Shown in pieces: positions 34,637 to 42,590 of a stretch of DNA of 64,000 nt; positions within the stretch are counted from its first letter, which is position 1, and each line of letters begins with the position of its first letter. Source of the DNA: an uncultured Acidimicrobiales bacterium (GTDB lineage Bacteria > Actinomycetota > Acidimicrobiia > Acidimicrobiales > CADCSY01); the NCBI GenBank assembly GCA_902805555.1, contig CADCSY010000046.1:1-64000 (forward strand), written 5' to 3'. Under the pieces are notes generated by a model. It was not told where the DNA came from, ran no database searches, and was given only the letters and a program-made list of their open reading frames with translations. The position numbers and the translations under genes were made by a program.

Positions 34637-35110
34637 TCAGCAGCAGCCGGCCACGGTGGCAGGGGAGTCGTCGGCGGGCAGGTCGCTGGTCGCGCAGGCT
34701 CCCGCGCCGCAGGTGTCGACCGAGCGCAGGTCGCCAGGCGGCTCCTCCGCGTCGGCGAGCACCGTGTAGACCTCCCACGGTGCCCCGTCGGGGTCGTCCA
34801 CCCAGACCTTGTCCTGCACGGCGTAGCAGCACGACACGGCTTCCTCGGTCGCAGTCGCGAGCCCCAAGCCGGTGAGCCGAGCCGAGGCGGCCTCCACCTC
34901 GTCGCTGGTGGGGACCTCGACGCCCAGGTGGTTCAGGGTGCCGCCGCCGGCTGCGCTCTCGATGAGGACCAGCTTGAGCGGCGGCTCGTCGATCGAGAAG
35001 TTGGCGTAGCCGGGCCGGCGCTTGGCGGGCGCCACGCCGAACAGCGACGAGTAGAAGGCCACCGCGGCCTCGACGTCGCTGACGTTGAGGGCGAGCTGGA
35101 CTCGGGACAT
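34637..35110 (-). CDS. arsI: ArsI/CadI-type C-As lyase, dioxygenase fold
   Basis: The 157-residue vicinal-oxygen-chelate protein begins MSRVQLALNVSDVEAAVAFY and has the ArsI set: a conserved Cys pair at 94-95 in AVSCCYAVQDKVWV, His61 in LNHLGVEV, Glu113 in PWEVYTVL and a Cys-rich tail (CGAGACATSD, ending AGCC). ArsI uses Fe(II) and O2 to remove methyl or phenyl from trivalent organoarsenicals; CadI-like cadmium-induced proteins share the fold. An AGGAG ribosome-binding site precedes the ATG. A divergent arsR-like gene and a perfect palindrome lie upstream. Confidence 0.85.
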   Translation of the reverse strand: MSRVQLALNVSDVEAAVAFYSSLFGVAPAKRRPGYANFSIDEPPLKLVLIESAAGGGTLNHLGVEVPTSDEVEAASARLTGLGLATATEEAVSCCYAVQDKVWVDDPDGAPWEVYTVLADAEEPPGDLRSVDTCGAGACATSDLPADDSPATVAGCC

Positions 35111-35125
35111 GGGGGCTCCTCTGCG

Positions 35126-35151
35126 TTCACATCGACTTCAGTCGATGTGAA
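35126..35151. promoter_or_regulatory. Perfect 12-bp inverted repeat, probable ArsR operator
   Basis: TTCACATCGACT and AGTCGATGTGAA are exact reverse complements separated by TC, at 15 nt upstream of the arsI ATG and 41 nt before the arsR GTG. A weaker palindrome (CATCGATG in a near palindrome ACGAT...ATCGT) lies at 35162-35180. An ArsR-type repressor bound here would cover both promoters. Confidence 0.7.
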
Positions 35152-35192
35152 GAGATCTTGCACGATCCATCGATGATCGTCAACATGTCGAT

Positions 35193-35561
35193 GTGGTCAA
35201 GTCACGACGGAGCACGTCGACCGAGGTCCTCGCCCGGTGCTGCACGCCCGGCGGCGATGCGCCCCTGAGCGCTCACGAGGCACTGGCCATGGCGGGCGAC
35301 CTCAAGGTCCTGGCCGACCCCGTCCGGCTCCGGCTGCTCTCCCTCATCGCCGCTTCCGAGGCGTCCGAGGCCTGCGCCTGCGACCTCGTCCCCTCGCTCG
35401 GCCGGTCGCAGCCGACGGTCAGCCACCACCTCTCGGTGCTGACCGCAGCCGGGTTCGTCACGCGCGAGCAGCGGGGGAGGTGGGCCTGGTACCGGGTGGT
35501 GCCAGAGCGCATGGCTGCGCTCGGCCACGCCGTCGCTGCGTTCTCCGACGCCCGCGGCTGA
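35193..35561 (+). CDS. arsR: ArsR/SmtB-family metalloregulator
   Basis: The 122-residue winged-helix protein has LKVLADPVRLRLLSLI, the alpha-3 metal site CACDL (Cys61, Cys63) before the recognition helix RSQPTVSHHLSVL, and the wing REQRGRWAWYRVVP. Cys16 and Cys17 at the N-terminus could add thiolate ligands. By family, As(III), Sb(III) or Cd(II) binding releases the DNA. It faces arsI across a perfect palindrome and probably represses itself and arsI. No arsB/acr3 efflux or arsC gene is nearby. Confidence 0.85.
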   Translation: MVKSRRSTSTEVLARCCTPGGDAPLSAHEALAMAGDLKVLADPVRLRLLSLIAASEASEACACDLVPSLGRSQPTVSHHLSVLTAAGFVTREQRGRWAWYRVVPERMAALGHAVAAFSDARG

Positions 35562-35599
35562 GGGGCCGACCGACCCCGTCGCCGCCCGTGCCGGCCTCC

Positions 35600-35605
35600 T
35601 ATGCT
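35600..35605 (+). promoter_or_regulatory. -10 box TATGCT of the enoyl-CoA hydratase gene (leaderless)
   Basis: TATGCT ends 6 nt before the ATG at 35612. No ribosome-binding site is visible. Confidence 0.5.
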
Positions 35606-35611
35606 CCCCGC

Positions 35612-36454
35612 ATGGGTGAGCGGGTCAGCGTCACGATCGAGGGGGGCGTCGCCGACGTGCGGCTCGACCGCCCGGACAAGATCAACGCGCTCGACCCTGC
35701 GATGTTCGAGGCCCTCGTCTCCACCGGCGAGTCGCTCAAGCAGGACGGCTCGGTGCGGGCCGTCGTGCTCTCGGGCGAGGGGCGGGGCTTCTGCGCAGGC
35801 CTCGACTTCTCGTCGTTCCAGGCGATGGCGTCCGCTGGCGACGGTGCGGGCGACGGTGGTGCTGGAGGTGACGGGGGCACTGCGTCGATCGGCCGCACCG
35901 ACGGTCGCATGACCCACCTCGGCCAGCAGGCTGCGTGGGTGTGGACCGAGCTCGCCGTCCCCGTCGTGGCCGCCGTGCACGGGCCGTGCCTGGGCGGCGG
36001 GCTGCAGATCGCACTGGGTGCCGACCTGCGCATCGTGTCTCCCGACGCCCGCCTGAGCGTGCTCGAGGTCCGGTGGGGGCTCACCCCTGACATGACCGCG
36101 ACCGTCACGCTCCCCCGCCTGGTGGGGCTGGACGTGGCCAAGGAGCTCACCTGGACGGGCCGGACGGTCTCAGGGGAGGAGGCGGTCGCGCTCGGCCTGG
36201 CGACGCGGCTGGCCGACGACCCGAGGGCGGCTGCGCTGGAGCTGGCTCGTGAGCTGGCAGCCAAGAGCCCCCACGCGGTCCGCGGCGCCAAGGCCCTCTT
36301 CGACATCGGCTCGAACCGGACGCTGGCCGAGCAGCTGGCCGAGGAGCGCCGCACCATCGCCTCGCTCATCGGCAGCCCCAACCAGGTCGAGGCCGTCACC
36401 GCCTTCTTCGAGAAGCGGGCGGCTGCGTTCGAGGACGCCCAGGCCGGAGGCTGA
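35612..36454 (+). CDS. Enoyl-CoA hydratase/isomerase family protein
   Basis: The 280-residue crotonase-fold enzyme contains SGEGRGFCAGLDFSSFQ and HGPCLGGGLQIALGADLRIVSPDARLSVLE (oxyanion loops). An insertion of about 20 Gly/Asp/Ala residues (DGAGDGGAGGDGGTAS) lies between residues 75 and 95, which is unusual. RWGLTPDMTATVTLPRLVGLDVAKEL follows. Its place after the ars pair is not obviously meaningful. The start is supported by the -10 box 6 nt upstream. Confidence 0.85.
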   Translation: MGERVSVTIEGGVADVRLDRPDKINALDPAMFEALVSTGESLKQDGSVRAVVLSGEGRGFCAGLDFSSFQAMASAGDGAGDGGAGGDGGTASIGRTDGRMTHLGQQAAWVWTELAVPVVAAVHGPCLGGGLQIALGADLRIVSPDARLSVLEVRWGLTPDMTATVTLPRLVGLDVAKELTWTGRTVSGEEAVALGLATRLADDPRAAALELARELAAKSPHAVRGAKALFDIGSNRTLAEQLAEERRTIASLIGSPNQVEAVTAFFEKRAAAFEDAQAGG

Positions 36455-36513
36455 CCGGCCGCCACCGCCCGACGACGCCGACGTGACGGGCCCGGGACCC
36501 GAGGACGCTCGGC

Positions 36514-36840
36514 TCAGTCGGCCGCCGGCAGGTCGAAGCGGAAGCGGCTCTCGGACTCGACGAGGTCGAGGTGCTCCGGGTGCTCGAGCACGAACGTCCG
36601 CACGTAGGAGCAGTGCGGCTCGACGGCGAGTCCCTCCTGCCGGGTGGCGTCGAGCGCGTCCCCGATGAGGCGCCCGGCGAGGCCCCGCCCCTGGAAGCGC
36701 TCGTCGACGACCGTGTGGGTGAAGGACCGCCTCCCCCCGTCGTCCTCGAACTCGGCGAAGCCGGCGACCTCGCCGTCGAGGAGCACCTCGAAGCGCCGGT
36801 CCGACCGCTGGACGTCCACCACCGCCATCTGCTCCTCCAT
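36514..36840 (-). CDS. Small YidJ-type GNAT acetyltransferase (GCN5-related)
   Basis: The 108-residue protein has the short form of the GNAT fold: VLLDGEVAGFAEFEDDGG, SFTHTVVDERFQGRGLAGRLIGDALD (acetyl-CoA loop) and CSYVRTFVLEHPEHLDLV. This is PF14542-like and found in many bacteria and eukaryotes; the function is unknown. Starts at ATG 36840 or 36828 are both possible. It converges with the enoyl-CoA hydratase gene. Confidence 0.8.
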   Translation of the reverse strand: MEEQMAVVDVQRSDRRFEVLLDGEVAGFAEFEDDGGRRSFTHTVVDERFQGRGLAGRLIGDALDATRQEGLAVEPHCSYVRTFVLEHPEHLDLVESESRFRFDLPAAD

Positions 36841-37214
36841 CTGCCTCGGCCCAGCCCCGGCGCTGCTGTCCCGGTCGCCCTCCCAGGGTGCCAGGTGTCG
36901 GGCCGCGCCCCTCCGCCTCGCACCGCTCCGGTCGGCGCCGGTCGGCGCCGCCACACGTCCGACATCCCGGATCCTGCGCCCTCGGGCACCCGGCACGGCC
37001 GCCCGTTTGGGCCGGCGGTGCCCCCGGGTAGCGTCCAACCCCGGTTGAGGATCCAGCCGCTGGCGCCTGCTCGGCAGTGGGCCCCGGCCCCGGCCGGAGC
37101 TCCACGTCGGGCAGCGCCCGCTGCTCGGGTGCGACGGCCGGGATGCCATGCCGATCGCCTGGGCCACCTCGTCGAGATCGCCCTCGTCCACCACACAGCC
37201 ATGGAGAACCCCGC
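36841..37214. other. Intergenic region upstream of the FAD flavoprotein gene
   Basis: These 374 bp hold no confident gene. They contain a direct repeat CGGTCGGCGC (36928-36949), a TAGCGT box at 37029-37034, and the shared element GGTTGAGGATCCAGCC at 37043-37058. Five codons (ATG GAG AAC CCC GCA TGA, 37201-37218) just before the flavoprotein end in TGA overlapping its ATG. This could be a leader mini-ORF, but no ribosome-binding site precedes it. Confidence 0.4.
37026..37074 (+). promoter_or_regulatory. Shared promoter element of the glycan locus, copy 1
   Basis: GGGTAGCG (37026-37033) and, 9 nt later, GGTTGAGGATCCAGCC (37043-37058) recur almost exactly upstream of the opposite operon at 47829-47863 (11 nt spacing, one base changed). 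GCGCCTGCTCGG also occurs in both (here at 37063-37074). TAGCGT resembles a -10 box, so transcription could start near GGTTGAGG, leaving about 165 nt of leader. Confidence 0.5.
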
Positions 37215-38609
37215 ATGACCGCGCCTCGCAGGACCGAGCCCCGCATCGTGATCATCGGAGCCGGGCCCACCGGCCTCGGCGCCGGGTACCGGCTCCAGCA
37301 GCTGGGACACGAGGACTGGGTGATCCTGGAGGCGACCGACCGTGTGGGAGGCCTGGCCACGTCGTTCACCGACGAGGCCGGCTTCACCTACGACATCGGC
37401 GGCCACGTCATGTTCAGCCACTACGACTACTACGACGACCTCGTCGACAAGCTCATGGGGGGCGACTACACAGAGCTGCAGCGCGAGGCCTGGGTGTGGA
37501 TGGAGGACCGCTTCATCCCCTACCCCTTCCAGAACAACATCCGGGACCTCGACCCCCAGACGGTGTTCGACTGCGTGAACGGCCTCATCAAGGCCCAGCG
37601 CGAGGACAAGCCGTTCTCGAACTTCAAGGAGTGGGTCGACTCGGTCATGGGTGCCGGCATCGCCGAGCACTTCATGATCCCCTACAACTTCAAGGTCTGG
37701 GCCACGCCGGCGGAGCTCATGAACTTCGTCTGGATCGGTGAGCGGGTCTCGGTGGTCGACACCGAGAGCATCCTGCGCAACGTGATCCTGCGGGAGGACC
37801 AGGTCTCCTGGGGTCCGAACAACACCTTCAAGTACCCCCTCCGGGGCGGCACCGGGTACCTCTACGAGGGCATGCGGACCTTCGTGGAGGACCACCTCGA
37901 GCTCGAGACCCCGGTCGCATCGGTCGACCCGGTGGCCAAGCAGGTCCGCACCGCCGACGGGCGCACGTGGGACTACGACGTCCTGCTCAACACGATGCCG
38001 CTCAACAAGCTCATCGAGCGGACCGACGGGGCGCCCGCCGAGGTCGCCGGGGCCGTCGACGGGCTCCACTGGAGCGGCAGCCACATCGTCGGTGTCGGGG
38101 TCGACCGGCAGGCGGACACGTCGAAGAACTGGATCTACTTCCCGGAGCCGGACGTGCCCTTCTACCGGGTGACCTACCTCTCCAACTACTCGCCCTACAT
38201 GACCGCCAAGCCGGGCCAGACGCTGTTCCTGACCGAGACCTCGCAGTCGCACCACAAGCCCGAGGACGCCTCCACGATCGTCCAGCGGGTGATCGACGGC
38301 CTCGTGTCCACGAAGCTGATGGAAGAGGCCGACCGCGACCTCGTCGTCACCACGTGGCTCTGCTCGCCGGAGATGAGCTACCCGGTCCCGTCGGTCACCC
38401 GGGACACCGCCCTCGGCACGATCCAGCCGTGGCTGCGGTCCCAGGACATCTGGTCGCGTGGTCGGTTCGGGGCGTGGCTCTACGAGATCGGCAACATGGA
38501 CCACTCGGCCATGCAGGGCGTCGAGTTCGTCGACGCCGTCCTCGAGGGCAAGCCGGAGACGGTGTGGATCCCGAGGGGCGAGGGCGAGGCGGGAGCGGGC
38601 ATCCGCTGA
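37215..38609 (+). CDS. FAD-dependent oxidoreductase, UDP-galactopyranose mutase / protoporphyrinogen oxidase-like
   Basis: The 464-residue flavoprotein has the Rossmann loop IVIIGAGPTGLGAGYRL (GxGxxG at 15-20), ILEATDRVGG, YDIGGHVMFSHYDYYD and WMEDRFIPYPFQNNI. Later segments include NFKVWATPAELMNFVWIGERV and the C-terminal FAD closure RFGAWLYEIGNMDHSAMQG. The group resembles UDP-galactopyranose mutases and protoporphyrinogen-oxidase-like enzymes seen in polysaccharide clusters. Which sugar it changes is not readable. It is followed 39 bp later by the PhyH-type gene and faces the glycosyltransferase operon. Confidence 0.75.
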   Translation: MTAPRRTEPRIVIIGAGPTGLGAGYRLQQLGHEDWVILEATDRVGGLATSFTDEAGFTYDIGGHVMFSHYDYYDDLVDKLMGGDYTELQREAWVWMEDRFIPYPFQNNIRDLDPQTVFDCVNGLIKAQREDKPFSNFKEWVDSVMGAGIAEHFMIPYNFKVWATPAELMNFVWIGERVSVVDTESILRNVILREDQVSWGPNNTFKYPLRGGTGYLYEGMRTFVEDHLELETPVASVDPVAKQVRTADGRTWDYDVLLNTMPLNKLIERTDGAPAEVAGAVDGLHWSGSHIVGVGVDRQADTSKNWIYFPEPDVPFYRVTYLSNYSPYMTAKPGQTLFLTETSQSHHKPEDASTIVQRVIDGLVSTKLMEEADRDLVVTTWLCSPEMSYPVPSVTRDTALGTIQPWLRSQDIWSRGRFGAWLYEIGNMDHSAMQGVEFVDAVLEGKPETVWIPRGEGEAGAGIR

Positions 38610-38635
38610 GGCGCAGACCCTCGGGGGCGTTCCCC

Positions 38636-38641
38636 TAGCCT
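38636..38641 (+). promoter_or_regulatory. -10 box TAGCCT of the PhyH-type gene (leaderless)
   Basis: TAGCCT ends 7 nt before the GTG at 38649. The gene may thus be transcribed on its own as well as from the upstream flavoprotein promoter. Confidence 0.4.
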
Positions 38642-38648
38642 GCGGCCC

Positions 38649-39260
38649 GTGGCTGGGGAGGTGGTCGGGGCGCGACCTTCACGGGAGCAGGTCTCCGAGC
38701 GGCTGGCCACCGGGCCCGGCTACGTCGTGCTGCCGGCCCTCGTCACGCCCGACCTCGTCGACGCAGCACTGCGCCGCCTCAACCTCGAGATCCTCCGCTC
38801 CGGCCTCTCCGCGGAGCAGATCGAGCAGTGGAAGTACTCGACCTTCTGGCCGAGCCTCCGCTGGGAGGACGAGATCGTCGCCCTGCGCCGTCCCATGGAG
38901 GAGGTGGTCCCGGCCGGACCGGGCGAGCTCTGGGGGGATCCGCAGCTGCTCCTCCGGTTCCCCGACGAGTCGACGGACTGGCCGCTGCGGCCGCACATCG
39001 ACGACCTGCCCGAGTGGGCCGGCACCCGGTCCTACGAGATGATCTTCGGCGTCGCCCTCAGCCGGGCCCACGCCGTCGACGGCTGCCTGACGGTGTGGTG
39101 CGGCTCCCACCGGGGCCAGGAGGGCGCACGGGACCTCGTGGAGCTCGACCCGGGTGACGTGGTCGTGCTCCACCCGGGGGTCGGCCACAGCTCGACGCTG
39201 AACACCGGCGGGAGCATCCGCTACGCGGTCTACTTCAGGTTGCTCGGCGCACCTGCCTGA
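38649..39260 (+). CDS. PhyH-type Fe(II)/2-oxoglutarate dioxygenase
   Basis: The 203-residue protein has an N-terminal helix-strand GPGYVVLPALVTPDLVDAAL and the iron ligands His116-x-Asp118 in LRPHIDDLP. The distal His is probably His180 in LHPGVGHSS, with Arg191 (GGSIRYAVYFR) for 2-oxoglutarate. This is the double-stranded beta-helix of phytanoyl-CoA hydroxylase-like enzymes, which hydroxylate lipids, sugars or peptides. The last 31 nt overlap in antisense with the glycosyltransferase gene at 39230. It is 39 bp behind the UGM-like gene and likely acts on the same glycan or natural product. Confidence 0.75.
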   Translation: MAGEVVGARPSREQVSERLATGPGYVVLPALVTPDLVDAALRRLNLEILRSGLSAEQIEQWKYSTFWPSLRWEDEIVALRRPMEEVVPAGPGELWGDPQLLLRFPDESTDWPLRPHIDDLPEWAGTRSYEMIFGVALSRAHAVDGCLTVWCGSHRGQEGARDLVELDPGDVVVLHPGVGHSSTLNTGGSIRYAVYFRLLGAPA

Positions 39261-40363
39261 CCTGCGCTCCCCCGGCCCGCCCCGCCGGTCATCCCCTTCG
39301 CGCCGGACGTGCTGACCTCCGCGACGTGCGCCTCGAGCTCCGCCACCCGGTGCGCAGCGGTGTGCTCGGCCAGGACCCGGCGCCGCGCCGCCCGACCGAC
39401 GGCGTCCCTCCTGCCGCGGTCCACCCGCTCGAGGTGGCGGAGCACGTCGTCGGCGGAGGAGGCGGTGAGGATCTCCTCCTCGTCGGCGAAGAAGCTGTGC
39501 AGACCATCCCACCGGTCGGACACGACCGGCACCGCGCACGCCCCGGCCTCGAAGAGCCGCACGCTCGGCGACCACCCCGCCTGCACCATGTCGGCTCGGG
39601 TGATGTTCAACGTGAGGCGCTGCGCTGCGTAGAACGCCGCGTGCTCGGCCGGGGCCAGGTGGTCGATGCGCTCGACGTTGTCCGGCCAGGTGATCGCCTC
39701 GGGGTACATCGGACCGGCCACCACGAAGCGCAGGTCGGGCCGGCGGCGGGCCGGTTCGACCAGGAGCTCGTCGAGCGCGGGCTGACGGTCGACGCTGTAG
39801 GTCCCGAGGTAGCCGAGGTGCCAGCGCTCCTCCACCTCGACCGGCTGGTACGCCTCCGGGTCCACCAGGCAGTGGAACGCCCGCGGCCTGGCCACGCCGT
39901 GGCGCTCGGACAGGACTGCGAGGGTGGGGCCGCCGGTGAACGAGAGGTACAGGTCGAAGCGGGCCGCGAGCGGGGCCACGAGGTACTCGCACGTGCCCCG
40001 GTCGAGCGCCGCCAGCGTCACCGGGGTGTCGATGTCGTAGAAGGCGGTGACGCCCGTGGCGACGCCGAGCACCCACTCGGCGACCGCGATCCCCTCGGGG
40101 ACGTAGGAGCCGACGACCACGAGGTCGGCCCCGGCGACGGCGCCACGGTGCTCCTCGAGATCAGCCAGGGACCCGTAGAGCACGGTCCGGCCGTGGGGCG
40201 GGTGCGGCAGGTCGCGGTGGTCGGCGTACCAGGGGACGTCCCGCTCGAGGAACACGACGTCGTGGCCGCGGTCGTGCATGGCCCGGAGCAGCGCCCGGTA
40301 GTTGGTGGCGTGCCCGTTCCCCCAGGAGGAGGTGACGGAGAGGCCGAGGACGACGATCCTCAC
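39230..40363 (-). CDS. CgeB-like glycosyltransferase (paralogue 1)
   Basis: The 377-residue protein begins MRIVVLGLSVTSSWGNGHATNYRALLRAM and ends with the glycosyl_trans_1_2/DUF3880 type region LNITRADMVQAGWSPSVRLFEAGACAVPVVSDRWDG. GT-B folds of this kind use NDP-sugars. It is the last gene of an eight-gene unit; its GTG overlaps the stop of the preceding paralogue as GTGA. Its Gly/Ala-rich C-terminus (SGAKGMTGGAGRGSAGQA) runs into the convergent PhyH gene by 31 nt. The acceptor is unknown. Confidence 0.8.
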   Translation of the reverse strand: MRIVVLGLSVTSSWGNGHATNYRALLRAMHDRGHDVVFLERDVPWYADHRDLPHPPHGRTVLYGSLADLEEHRGAVAGADLVVVGSYVPEGIAVAEWVLGVATGVTAFYDIDTPVTLAALDRGTCEYLVAPLAARFDLYLSFTGGPTLAVLSERHGVARPRAFHCLVDPEAYQPVEVEERWHLGYLGTYSVDRQPALDELLVEPARRRPDLRFVVAGPMYPEAITWPDNVERIDHLAPAEHAAFYAAQRLTLNITRADMVQAGWSPSVRLFEAGACAVPVVSDRWDGLHSFFADEEEILTASSADDVLRHLERVDRGRRDAVGRAARRRVLAEHTAAHRVAELEAHVAEVSTSGAKGMTGGAGRGSAGQAGAPSNLK

Positions 40364-41487
40364 CGGCCGCTCCTGAGGCCGCAGCGCAGGAGGGCGTCGA
40401 CCTGCGCGGCGCGGTGGTCATAGGTGTGGGCGGCCAGCACCCGCTGCCTGGCGGCGTCGCCCAACCGGCGGGCCCGCCGCCGGTCCAGGTCGTCCACGTG
40501 GGCCGCCACCTCGGTGCCGTCGGCGGCCACGAGCACCTCGGCGCCGGGCTCGAGGAAGTCCTCGACCCCGTCCCAGGCGTCGGTGACGAGGCAGGCCCCG
40601 GCCCCGGCGGCCTCGAACACCCGGGTGGCCGGCGACCAGCCGTTGGCCGCCATGCTGTCGCGGGTCACGTTGAGGACGCCGAGCGCAGAGCAGTTGAAGG
40701 CGTTGTGGTCGGCGGTGCCCACGTGGCCGATGGCACGGACGTTGGCTGGCAGCGCCTTGTCGTCCCACCCGTTCCCCCCGAGGAGGAACCGGCGCCGGGG
40801 CAGCAGCGCCGCCGCCCGGAGGAAGAACTCCTCGACCCGCTCCTCCCGGTCCGGCAACCGGTTGGCGAGGAGGGCGAAGTCGGCGTCGAAGCGCGGGTCG
40901 GCGGCGACCGGGTGGTGGGTGGTCGGGTCGAGCGCGTTGTAGACGACGTCGACCCGGCGGGCCCCGAGGGCGAGGTAGCGCCGCTCGACGGGGACGCCGC
41001 CGCCGTACGTGAAGATCGCATCGAAGCCGCCGACGAGCGGGCGAAGGGGGTCCCCCGGGTCGGCCTCCAGCCGGGCCAGGGTCGCTGGCGCGTCCACGTC
41101 CCAGAGGATGCGGAGGGGGACGGTCAGCCCGTGCACGGCGTCCTCGAGCACGTCGTCGTAGACGCCGACGCCGCTCGTCTTGACCACGACGTCGGCGTGC
41201 CGGGCCGCGGCGACGACGGCCCGCACCGCGTCCTCGTCGACCGGCTCGTAGATCACCACCCGGGCCCAGGCCGGGTCGGGGATGTCGCGGTGCTCCTGGC
41301 GGTCGTAGGCGGCCGGCTCGTAGAAGGTCACGCGGTGGCCGAGCCCGGCCAGGCCGCGGATGATCCCCCGGTAGTAGGTGGCGGCGCCGTTCCACCACGA
41401 CGACACGAGGCTCGACCCGAAGAAGGCGATGTCGAGCCCGCCCCGCCCGACGTCATCTCCGCCGGCGACCAGGTCACCCCCGCTCAC
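40360..41487 (-). CDS. CgeB-like glycosyltransferase (paralogue 2)
   Basis: The 375-residue protein has the N-terminal motif AFFGSSLVSSWWNGAATYYRGIIRGL, then IFTYGGGVPVERRYLALGARRVDVVYNALDPTTH and the C-terminal donor site LNVTRDSMAANGWSPATRVFEAAGAGACLVTDAWDGVEDFLEPG. This closely mirrors paralogue 1. It is probably a GT-B glycosyltransferase acting in the cytoplasm. The GTG at 41487 overlaps the previous stop (GTGA) and the next gene overlaps its stop, so all are translated in coupled order. Confidence 0.8.
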   Translation of the reverse strand: MSGGDLVAGGDDVGRGGLDIAFFGSSLVSSWWNGAATYYRGIIRGLAGLGHRVTFYEPAAYDRQEHRDIPDPAWARVVIYEPVDEDAVRAVVAAARHADVVVKTSGVGVYDDVLEDAVHGLTVPLRILWDVDAPATLARLEADPGDPLRPLVGGFDAIFTYGGGVPVERRYLALGARRVDVVYNALDPTTHHPVAADPRFDADFALLANRLPDREERVEEFFLRAAALLPRRRFLLGGNGWDDKALPANVRAIGHVGTADHNAFNCSALGVLNVTRDSMAANGWSPATRVFEAAGAGACLVTDAWDGVEDFLEPGAEVLVAADGTEVAAHVDDLDRRRARRLGDAARQRVLAAHTYDHRAAQVDALLRCGLRSGR

Positions 41488-42590
41488 GTCGCCGGCTCCC
41501 CGGCCAGGTCGAGCTCTCCGCAGATGCCGAGGAGCTCGTCGACCCGGTGCCCGCAGGTGTGGCGGGCGAGGATGGTGGCGAGCCCGTGGTCGCGCAGGGA
41601 CTGCGCCAGGGCGGGATCGTGGAGGACGTCGTCGAGGTGGCGCTCCATCTCCCGTCCGTCGGCCGCGACCAGGTAGTCGCGTCCCGGGGTGAACAGCCCC
41701 TCCACGTCGTCCCAGGGCGCACAGACGAGGGGGATGCCGCAGGCGAGGGCCTCGAACGGGCGGATGGTGGGGATGCCGGGGAGCGCCGACACGTAGTGGC
41801 GCCTCGGCACGTGCACGGTGACGCCGTGGGCGGCGTAGGCGGCTGGTGCCCGGTGGTTGGCGCGCCAGCCGCCGTAGCGGATGCCGGCCCGGGTCAGGGC
41901 CTCGACCGCCTCCTTCGGGTACCTGACGCCGTAGGCCAGGGCCTGCAGCCCGAGGCGCCGGACCGGGTCGAGCAGGTGCTCGTGCAGCTCGGCCGTCCGC
42001 TCGCCGTCGCCCCAGTTGCCGATCCACACCAGGTCGCCCCGCCGGGGCACGCCCTCCACGGGGTGGAACGTGCGCACGTCGGCCGCCTCGTGCCACGTCC
42101 ACGCCCGCCGGGTCCAGCCCCGGTCCAGGTAGAGGTCCCGGATGACGCGCCCGAAGGCGAGCACCCCGTCGTAGTTGCGCAGGTCGTAGCGGGCCATCTC
42201 GGCCGGCGCGCTCACGGCCCGGTGGTGGGTGTCGTGGAAGAGCAGCCGGTAGCCGCCCGCAGCCCGGTGGCGCCCCACCTCGGCGACGAGCGACGGGTCG
42301 CTCCACTCATGGACGATCACGAGGTCGGCCCCCTCGGTGAGGCCGGCCACGTCCGGCTCGGCCGGGTCGTAGCTCGTGCTCCGCAGGTGCGGGAACGCCC
42401 GCTCCACGTCGAGGATCGCCTCCCGGCCGTGGTCGACGACGAGGTTGGCGCGGCTCCACCCGTCGAGCGGCTCGTGCACGCGCACGTCGTGGCCCCGCGC
42501 CAGCAGCTCACCCACCACGCCTCGGAGGAAGTGGGCGTTGCCGTGGTTCCAGTCCGAGACCAGGGAGTGGCAGAACAGCACGATCCTCAT
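41484..42590 (-). CDS. CgeB-like glycosyltransferase (paralogue 3)
   Basis: The 368-residue protein shares the same N-terminal layout, MRIVLFCHSLVSDWNHGNAHFLRGVV. The C-terminal donor site has diverged to HVPRRHYVSALPGIPTIRPFEALACGIPLVCAPWDDVEGLFTPG. The GFDG-like LVIVHEWSDPSLVAEVGRHR and a His-rich segment (LLFHDTHHRAVS) lie between. It is the most diverged of the three and perhaps adds a different sugar or uses another acceptor. It overlaps both neighbours by 4 nt. Confidence 0.78.
   Translation of the reverse strand: MRIVLFCHSLVSDWNHGNAHFLRGVVGELLARGHDVRVHEPLDGWSRANLVVDHGREAILDVERAFPHLRSTSYDPAEPDVAGLTEGADLVIVHEWSDPSLVAEVGRHRAAGGYRLLFHDTHHRAVSAPAEMARYDLRNYDGVLAFGRVIRDLYLDRGWTRRAWTWHEAADVRTFHPVEGVPRRGDLVWIGNWGDGERTAELHEHLLDPVRRLGLQALAYGVRYPKEAVEALTRAGIRYGGWRANHRAPAAYAAHGVTVHVPRRHYVSALPGIPTIRPFEALACGIPLVCAPWDDVEGLFTPGRDYLVAADGREMERHLDDVLHDPALAQSLRDHGLATILARHTCGHRVDELLGICGELDLAGEPAT

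Noticed and set aside
37201-37218. Five-codon leader peptide before the UGM-like gene
   Set aside because: ATG GAG AAC CCC GCA TGA overlaps the true ATG, but there is no ribosome-binding site and no attenuator structure. Mentioned only as a possibility.
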